A DNA stretch of 64,000 bases from Streptomyces sp. NBC_01116 (GTDB lineage Bacteria; Actinomycetota; Actinomycetes; Streptomycetales; Streptomycetaceae): assembly GCF_041435495.1 (NCBI RefSeq), contig NZ_CP108644.1:186001-250000 (forward strand). Reading direction: 5' to 3'. Positions within the stretch are counted from its first letter, which is position 1. The number at the start of each line of letters is the position of its first letter. Made by a program: the position numbers and the translations under genes. Below, one piece after another: positions 51,201 through 60,200 of this stretch. The notes under the pieces are model-generated. The model made no database searches. It was not told the origin of the DNA and worked only from the letters and a program-made list of their open reading frames with translations.

Positions 51201-54200
51201 GCTGTAGAGATCGGCGCCGTTCTGGAAGGTCAGCTGGTCGTGGGCGACCGCGACGGTGTTCTTGGTGGCGCGGGTGCGCGTCTGCGCGTGACGGGCGCCC
51301 AGGGAGACGTTGCCCGCCTGGCGGGGCAGTCCGGTGCCGGGGTCCTTGTCGTGGTCGCGCGGCGAGATGCCCAGTTCGACGCCGGCGGAGAGCGTGGTGG
51401 ACTCCTGCTGCCCCTGGCCGGAGATCTCGGTGCCGATGACGGCGTTGCGCAGCGAGCGTTCGCCGAGGGTGGTCTCGAACCGCCGGTCGCCGAGGCGGGC
51501 GCGCAGGATGAGCGTGTGGTGGCCCCGCCGGACCTTGCCGTCCTCGGTGAGGGTGACCGGCACTCCGGTGGTCGTCAGGTCGTCGAGGCTCTGCGCGAGG
51601 CTCGGCCGGTTCAGCGCCTCGCGCACCTGGCGCTCGTTGTGCAGGGCGGTCCGCGTGCGCCCGTCCCCGTACCAGAGCTTGGCCAGGTGGGGGTGGCGCA
51701 GCATCAGGGGCGGGACGAAGAGCGACGGGTACGCGCGGTGCAACGTGTCCAGGACCGTGTCGGTGAAGGCCTTCAGGGGGTCCTGGGGGGCTGGGGCCGG
51801 CCCGGGAGCAGGAGTCGTGGTCGCCGGCGCGGGGGCCGTCGTCGTGGTGGCCGGGGCGGTGGGCCGCTGGTCCGGTACGAATCCCTCGGCGCGGACCTGG
51901 CCGCCCAGGTGCACCGGGTCCTGACGGGTGAGGTACCACGGCACCGGCGGCTCGGCGTCCGGGTTCGGGCCGGTCGCTCCGGGCGTACGGCTGTCCCAGC
52001 CCGCGAGGCGGCGGGCGTCCTGGGTGGAGTACCAGTCGAGGCTGACCACCCGGACCGGCAGGGCGGCGGAGGCAGGCTGACCGGCCTTGCGCACCATCAG
52101 GGTGCGCTCCACCCGGTACAGCGCCATCGGGTGGTTGCGAACGCGGCCGGTCACCTTGCGAGCGGCGTCGGTGCCGAGGTAGTGGCCGCGGCCCGCGCTG
52201 AGGTCGGTACGGACCAGGGGGCCGCCCTGGAGGCGTACGTCGGTCTCGGGGCCGACGAGGGTGTAGTTGGGCCCGGCGGTGACCTGGACGCCGAGACGGG
52301 TGTCGCGGACGTGGGCGCGCTGGTTCTGGTACGTGGTCTGGGTGAGGTCGCGGACCTCCGCCTTGACGGACTCCGTGACCAGGGTGGCCCGGTGCGGGAT
52401 CGACCGCTCGACGACCAGATGGCCGAGCGGGTGCTGCCCGCTGCCCCGGGTCAGCTCGGGTCCGCTGACGGGTCCGGCGAACCGTCCGAAGAGACCGAGC
52501 AGCCGCCCGGGCCGTACATAGGAGACCAGCGTGCGGTGGGCCGAACTTCCGGGGCGCGCCCCGGAGACGGCGAGCGCGACGTCCTCCGGCGGGTCCGTCA
52601 GGTGGAGGGCGGTCGTGTCGGTGATCCGGGGTTCGGCGCCGTCCGGGAAGGTGAGCGTCTCCGGGGCGCGCTTCGGCCCCTTGAAGGGCACGGTGAGGTC
52701 GTCCGGCAGCCGCCAGCTCAGCCCGTCCCGCATGGCGAAAGCCGCGGAGTGCACCTGGCCGCGCTGCCAGCGGGGCGTGGCGGCGGGCGGGGTGCCGGGC
52801 CCGGGGGTCGTCGGGGCGGGGGTCTCCGGGGCTTCGGTGACCCGCTCGACGCGCACCCGGTAGTGGACGTCGTCCAGGTGCAGGTGGGACCCCTCCCAGG
52901 CCCGGTACTCGCTCTGGTGGTACGCCTGGGTGCCCTGGGTGTAGTCGGTCTTCCGGGTCCAGCCCAGCGAGACGCCGATCTTGAGCATCCAGTTGAGCGG
53001 CGGCCCCATGCCCAGCGCGGCGGCGACCCGGCGGCCGACGCCGACGCTGCGCCCGCCGCCGGTACCGGCCTGGCCGCGCCGCATGGTGTCCAGCCGGACG
53101 GTCGCGCCGCCGACCTCGCCGAAACGCTCCCAGCGGTGGTACGGGACGGCCTCGACGACCATCTCGTGGCCGACCCCGGACTTCTCCCGGCCCACGAAGC
53201 GCGCGCCGCGCGGGGCGGTGAAGGCGCCGGGCTGGTCCTTCAGCAGGCGCAGCAGCTCCGCCTCGTCGAACTGGTCACGGAGCCTCTTGGGCAGCTGGTC
53301 GAAGACCTCCTTGGCCACCTGTTCGGGCGAGCGCAGGGTGAGGACGCCCAGACCGTTGAGGAGCCCGCTCCTCGGCGTCCCCTCGGTCCGCGCGCCCGGG
53401 CCGGTGGAGCCGTCGTCCGGATCGGCGTCCGGGCTGATCAGCACGGTGGGCAGCCGACTGCCGTCGTCGAAGGTGACGGTGCGCGGGGCGGGGCCCGGCG
53501 GCCGGGCGTCCTCGCCGGTCAGCAGCCGTGCCGGGCGTTGCCGCTCCAGCTGGGTCTCCAGCGGTACGGGGTCGCCCCGGTCCGGGGTCTCCTCGGCCGG
53601 GCTGTCCAGGTCGGTGACCCCGCCCAGGCTCCGCAGCCACTCGCCGAAGACGTCGGGGCCGGCCGGGTCCGGGGTGGCCGGGGCGGGGGCGGGAGGAGGG
53701 GTCGCGGTGGTGGCGGGGGCGGGCAGGGACGCCGCCGGGACCAGGGCGTCGAAGTGGTCGGTGCCGTTGTAGGCCACGTGCAGGGTGCCGCTCCGGCCGC
53801 CCGGGTTGAGCGGGGTGACGGAGGTGCCCGCCGGGGCCGACCCGTCGGGCCGGACGAGCCGCAGCTCGACGTCGAGGGTGTGCGCCAGCGCGAGCGGGAG
53901 GGCGTCGGCGAAGGGCGAGGACCACAGGGCCGGGAGTCCGGCCGCCGCGAGGATCAGCCCATCGGTGCCGAGCCGCCGCGCTTCGGCGGGGGTGGGGGCC
54001 ACGTCGGCGAGGTGGGAGTAACCGCTGTCCTTCAGGATCCGCCGCCATCGGCGTGCGTCCCCGCCGGTGACGACCGCCTGCTCGATGCGGTCCCAGCGCT
54101 GTCCGATCCGCTCCCGCGCCTCCGGGTTCCGCACCCCGGCCAGGGCGGTCATCCGGAGGTCGTCCACGACGGCGAGCACCGGGTCGGGGGTGGCCTCGAC

Positions 54201-57200
54201 ATCCGGGGCGAGCAGTTCGGAGCCGGTGAGCCGGTCGCGGAGCAGGCTGCGGAGTCCGGTGACGTTCCGTGCGGCCCAGGGGGGCGGGACGGCCCGGGTG
54301 CGCGCGGTGTCGAGGAGCGACCGGAAGAGGCAGTCCCCGTCGGCCCGTGCGGGCAGTCGGCGGAAGGCCTGACCGTCCGCGCGGACGGTGTCCGCGAGGC
54401 CCGGCGTCCCGGTGTCCTTGCCGGACAGCTGCATGTCCTCCGCGATGCTCTCCGGGCGGGCGGGCGGCGCGTCCGGGCGGGGCTCGGGGTGGACGAGTAC
54501 GGCGTGGTCGTTGCCGGGGCTGAACCGGAGCAGTGGTTCGCCGGTCGCGCCTGCGTGGGAGCTGACGATCTTGTCGAAGACCGATTTGTCGAATGCGGTC
54601 GGAGGGTGCCAGAACATGTGCGCGCCGTGCACCACGGCCATGTCCTTGGCCCGCATCTCATCGATCAGCGCGTCGTGCGCCGGATGCGAAATCCTCGAAC
54701 CGTCCGGGGACGACACATCGAACAGGTCATGGTCCCCGGTGATCGGACGCCGCTCACCCCCGCCGTCGAATCCGAACACGATTCCCTCGTGTACGGTGAA
54801 CTTTCCTTCGGCCTCGTACCGGGCCATCTTCCCGGCCAGCTCATGGAACTCCGTCGACCGCTGGTTGAAGCGGGAGACCACCCGGTCCCACGCATCCACC
54901 GGAACCGACCCCTGATCCGGCAGAACCGGTTTGAAGTAGCCGACCAGACCGATGGTTCCAGGATCGGAGCCCAGCAGGACGTCAACCTCGTTGACCGTCT
55001 TCGCCTTGATGTCCTGCGGCTTCGGCATCGCCCCCGCATCGAGCCACTTCGGTGCCGACGGATTCGTCGGCCGCACATCCACCACCACATTCCGGTCCCG
55101 CGCCACATCACGGAACTTGTCGAAATTCTTCTCCGGAATGCCGTACGTGTGCCGGGCCGTGTAGGAGTCGACCTGTCCTGGCTTGAGCTTCTGCGTCCAG
55201 GTGAGGACGGCATGGTCGTTGCCGGGGCTGAACCGGAGCAGCGGTTCTCCGGTCGCGCCTGCGTGGGAGCTGACGATCTTGTCGAAGACCGACTTGTCGA
55301 ATGCCGTCGGAGGGTTCCAGAACATGTGCGCGCCGTGCACCACGGCCATGTCCTTGGCCCGCATCTCATCGATCAGCGCGTCGTGCGCCGGATGCGAAAT
55401 CCTCGAACCGTCCGGGGACGACACATCGAACAGATCGTGATCCCCGGTGATCGGACGCCGCTCACCCCCGCCGTCGAATCCGAACACGATTCCCTCGTGC
55501 ACGGTGAACTTTCCTTCGCCCTCGTACCGGGCCATCTTCCCGGCCAGCTCATGGAATTCCGTCGACCGCTGGTTGAAGCGGGACACCACCCGGTCCCACG
55601 CATCCACCGGAACCGACCCCTGATCCGGCAGAACCGGCTGAAAATAGCCGACCAGACCGACATTCCCCGCATCGGCACCCAGCAGGACATCGACCTCATT
55701 GACGGTCTTCGCCTTGATGTCCTGCGGCTTCGGCATCGCCCCCGCATCGAGCCACTTCGGCGCCGACGGATTCGTCGGCCGCACATCCACCACCACATTC
55801 CGGTCCCGCGCCACATCACGGAACTTGTCGAAATTCTTCTCCGGAATGCCGTACGTGTGCCGCGCCGTGTACGCGTTGACGACGAGGGAGTTCACCGGGA
55901 GCGGGGCCGGGGCCGGAGTTCCGTCGGGCCCCGGCGCGTCCTGCTGGACGGGCGGGGCGGGCGGCTCCGGGTGGTGCAGGCGGCGGGCCAGCTCGGCGGT
56001 GTCGTCGGGGCCGAGACCCAGTTCGGACAGCGGCAGTGGGGCGTTGGACAGCGACCAGGTGATCTGCGCGGAGCGTGCGTAGGCGAGACCGAGTACGTCG
56101 GGCTGCGAGACGAGGGTGTCCGGGGGCAGTTCGGGCGGTGGAGGCGGCAGCAGGGTGTCGAGCGTCGTCGCGGGGGTCGCGCCGGCCCGCACTCCGGCGG
56201 CGGCTTCGAGGAACGCCCTGTACTGCCCCGGGGTGGGGCCGGTGGCCGGGTCGACGTTCGTGCCGTTGGTGGCGGTGTGCCAGTCGGTGACCATCCGGTC
56301 CAGCAGGTCCGGGGTCATCCGGCCGTCGCCGTACCGGGCGGCGGTGCCCGGATCGTGCCAGCGCAGGCCGTCCACGTAGGCGAGGGCGGCCAGCAACTCC
56401 CGGTTTCCCGACTGCTGTTCGGCGTCCGGGCCGAGGGTCTCGCGCAGGGTGCGGATCTGCTGGAGGGTTCGGGCGCGGGCGAAGGCGTCGGCCGGGTCCG
56501 GGCCCGCATGCAGTCCGGCGTCGCGCGCCAGGCCGTCCAGGTCGGCCCCGGCGGGCTCCGGGGTGAAGAGCTGCCAACGGCCCGGCCCGTCAGGTCCTTC
56601 GCCGAGGACCGCGCGGATATGGCCGTCCCGGTCCTTCGCGGTGCCCGCCTCGGTCGTCGGTGCGTACACCGGGCGCCCGGTCCGGTTCGCCACGTGCTGG
56701 GCGACCGGCAGTCCCGCGATCATCGGCTGCTGCCCGGTCTCGCAGGAGAACAGCACCAGCGGACGGTCCTGGTCTCCGTCCTGGGCCCAGGACTTGAGCA
56801 GCTCGCCGAGCTGCACACCGCTGACCTTGATGGTGGGGTAGGCGGCGTTGTCCGTCCCGAGGGTGACGGTACGGGGCGTGCCGTGGCCCACGAAGTAGTC
56901 GGCGCCCCGCTCGGTGCCGGAGCCGGGGAGCGCGGCCGGAGGGCCGGTGAAGACCGTGCGGGGAGCGGGCGGTGCCTCGGTCGAACCGGGGGACGGGGGC
57001 TCGGCCGACGTGGTGCGCACCCCGCGGAAGCTGTTCTGGCCCAGCAGCGCCTCACGGCCGGCGCTCCGTACCGTACCGTCCTCGGCCGGGCTCTGCGAGA
57101 TGGTCACCGTCTGTACGGCCGCGCCGGGTTGCGGGGCGGACCGCGCCCGCGGCACGAAGCGCCGGAGCTCGCTGAAGGGCACCGTCCTGCTGTCGAGCGT

Positions 57201-60200
57201 GGTGACGGACGGCTCGGGCGTGGGGGGCGGCGTGCTCGCGTCGTGGTCGGTGCTGCTCGTGGTGACCGGGGCGACCGGCTCGTCGCCCGTGTCGACGACG
57301 CTGTCCTGCCTCGACTCCAGGTGCACGTCGGCAGCGGTCTCGCCCTGCGGCGGGAGAGGACTCCCGGTGTCCAGAGCACCGTTGCGGATCAGGGACTCGA
57401 CCATCTGCGGGACCGAGCGGCCCCCCTGGAACAGGCTGTACATGTTGTCGGGCACGACCGGGCGCAGACCCTGCTCCAGCAGGAGTTTCGGCAGCAGGAT
57501 CTGCACGTTGGACCGGAGGTTGCCGTCCTGGAACGGGTGGACCACATGCAGCGCCCGGATCGTGCGGACGATGGAGGCGAGCTTGACGGTGTCGTCGGCG
57601 TCGGGCTCGGAGACCCGGGCGTAGTGCTGCTGGAAGAGCGTGTCGACGAGGCCGGGGGCCGCGTTCCTGCCGTAATTGGTCGCCAGTGACGGGTTGTTGT
57701 GCAGGAACCGGGTCAGGATGGTGACCGGCCGGGGCTTGGGCAGTGGCATGGACCAGTCGCGGCTGGTCGTGTCGTAGACCAGCAGTTGGTCGCCGATGCG
57801 CTCGTCGAAGATGTCGTCGGCGAGCGTCTCGCCCCGCAGCGGGAACTGCGTGGCACCGCCGCCGGACCAGCCGATCGTCCGGCCGAGGTGGCTGGTGGCC
57901 AGCCCGTGCATGGTCTGGTACGAGGTCGAGTCCATGGGCGTCGCGACGGTGCCGGGGTCGCCGAGGAACCGCGTGTACGCCGACACCATGCCTTGCTGGA
58001 ATCCCGGCGAGCGGTCGTGATCGTAGTAGGAGCCGGGGTCGTCCGGGAAGGCGTCGAGCGCGGCCTGGTGGTTCTTGGGGTCGATGTAGAAGGTCCACCA
58101 CTGGTCCTCCGGCAGGAAGTCCCTCAGTGTCCGAGGAGGTCGGTCCTGTGCCGGGTCGGCGGGCCGCACGGTGATCTGCCCGGGCGGGGGCGGAGCCGCC
58201 GCAGGTGTGGCGGTGGGGTTTCCGTCGTCTCGGCCCGACTCCAGGTGCAGGTCGGTGGCCGTCTCGGTCCAGGGCCGGGCGTCGGCGGCCGGCTTGGAGG
58301 CGGCGGGTACGTCGGTGCCCGTCGTGGGGGTCGTCGATGTGGTGACGGGCTGCGGCTCGATGTCCGGCGCGGTGTCCGGAGGGGGCGTGGCCCCGGAGGG
58401 CTTGAGGTCGGCGGACGGCGTCGGGCCGGTGAGGGCCGGAGGCGGCCTCACGTCCGATGCGCTGTCCGAACCGGTGGTGATCACCGGCGGCTTGATGTCC
58501 TGGCCGGTCGCAGGGCCGTCGGTGGTGACCTTCGGGTCGACCTCGACCGCGGTCTTCTCCGCGGTGTCGGGCGTGACCGTCGGTGTGTCGTCCGGGCCGG
58601 TCCCGCTGGTGACGGGGGTCTGTTCGGCGGATACCACCTTGATCGCGGACGGGTCGGTGTCGCGCTGTTCGGTCTCGGCACCGGCCGGGCTCTCGGGCAT
58701 CCGCTCACCGGGGGCGGGCACGACCGCGCCGGGCTCGCCGGCCGGTCCCCCCTCCGTGACGGGACGCGGCCCCGGCGAGGCGGACGTCGGCGGCGGCGTC
58801 GATGCGGGCGGCGGGGTGGCCGTCGCGGGCGGCGGGGTGGTGGCCGTCGCGACGGGTGGGACGCCGAGGGCATCGGCGAGGGGCAGCAGCACGTTCGCGC
58901 CGGGGAACGCCGTGCTCCCCGGCGCGTTCGGGCCCTCGACGTACTCCGGTCCGCCGAGCGGGCGGACCTGCACCGGGGCGCCGGGTCCCTCCCGGGTCAG
59001 CTCGAACGCTCCGCGCTCCGGAAGCCCCGTCGTGTCGGTCCCGGTCGGCGGGCCGAGCACGACGGCCCGGTCCGCGCCCGCGCTGTCCAGCAGCGCGGCG
59101 GCCTCGGGAGACCCGTCGACCGGCGACGGCGGGGTTTCCGCGACGATCACCGTCAGCGGCGGCTTCTCCGTACGGGAGCCGGGACCGGTGCCGGTGCCGG
59201 CGTCCGGGTCGGCAGGGTCCGCGGTGGGCGGGCCGGTGACCGCGTCGCCGGGCGTCCCCCGCGTCGCGGGGCTGTCGCCGATCGCGGGCGCGTCCCCCGT
59301 GGTGCCGTCGGTGTCGGCCTCGGCCGGGCCGGGCCTGCCGTTCGGGCCGGGAGCGGTCTCCGTACCGTTCGCACCGGTCTCGCCGGCCGTGTCCGGACCC
59401 GTCGGCGCGCCGCTTCCCGGTGGGGGCGTCGGCGTCCCCTCCCCCGCAACCGGTGGGTCCACGGTCACCGGTGTGCCGAGGCTCTCCAGCGCCCGGCGTA
59501 CCTCGTCGGCGTCGATCTCCGCGGCCGGCCCGTTGCCCGTGGGCACCACCCGTATCTCGGGGTGCTGCGACAGGTTGCCGTACAGGCCGTCGCGTACGCC
59601 GATCTCGGCCGGGCCGGGCGGCTGTTCGCCGCGGATGGCGGCAAGGTCGCGCAGCGCCTGCTCGCGCAGCTCGGGCGGTCCCTGGTGGACCTGCTGCCAC
59701 AGCGCGTCCTCCGCGGCGGTCACCGGCAGCGGGCCCGGGGTGTACGAAGGCGGGTCCACCGGGACGTACGCGGGCGGGTCCTGCGGCGTGTGGAGCGGCG
59801 GGCTCTCCGCCAGGTCGGGCCGCGGCGAGGGGCTGCCGGTGTACTCGTCCAGGCCGGTGGCCTCCGGGGAACCGGGCGGGCGAGGTGCTCCGGGCGTGGG
59901 GCCGCCGCCGTCCGAGGACTCCGTGCGCGGCCGGCCGCCGGTCCGGTCGGAGCCGTCGCCGCCGCCGGACCGGGCGGGGCCGTCCGTGTCCGCTCCGCCC
60001 GAGACGGTGGGCGGCTGATTGCGCAGGTTCTCGATGGCGGTGCGGAGTTCGTTGCCGGTGTTGACGGCGATGTCGGCGAGGCCCCCCTCCACCTTGCTGC
60101 TGACCCCCGCCCCGACGAACGTGGTCCAGTTGGAGGAGAAGTCGCCCTCGAACGCGCCCTTGATCAGGATCTCGCCGACGGACTCACCGCCACCGGCCGC

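Noticed and set aside
54495..55871. Tandem cyclase repeats as an assembly artefact
   Set aside because: The two copies differ at several residues and many synonymous bases, and are joined by a unique linker, so a collapsed or duplicated read is unlikely. Long reads would settle it.
49911..57689. Very long open frame on the plus strand (over 2500 codons) opposite the giant toxin gene
   Set aside because: High-GC codon bias on the reverse strand keeps the antisense frame open. Its translation is low-complexity Gly/Arg/Val-rich with no domains, while the reverse strand encodes recognisable enzymes.
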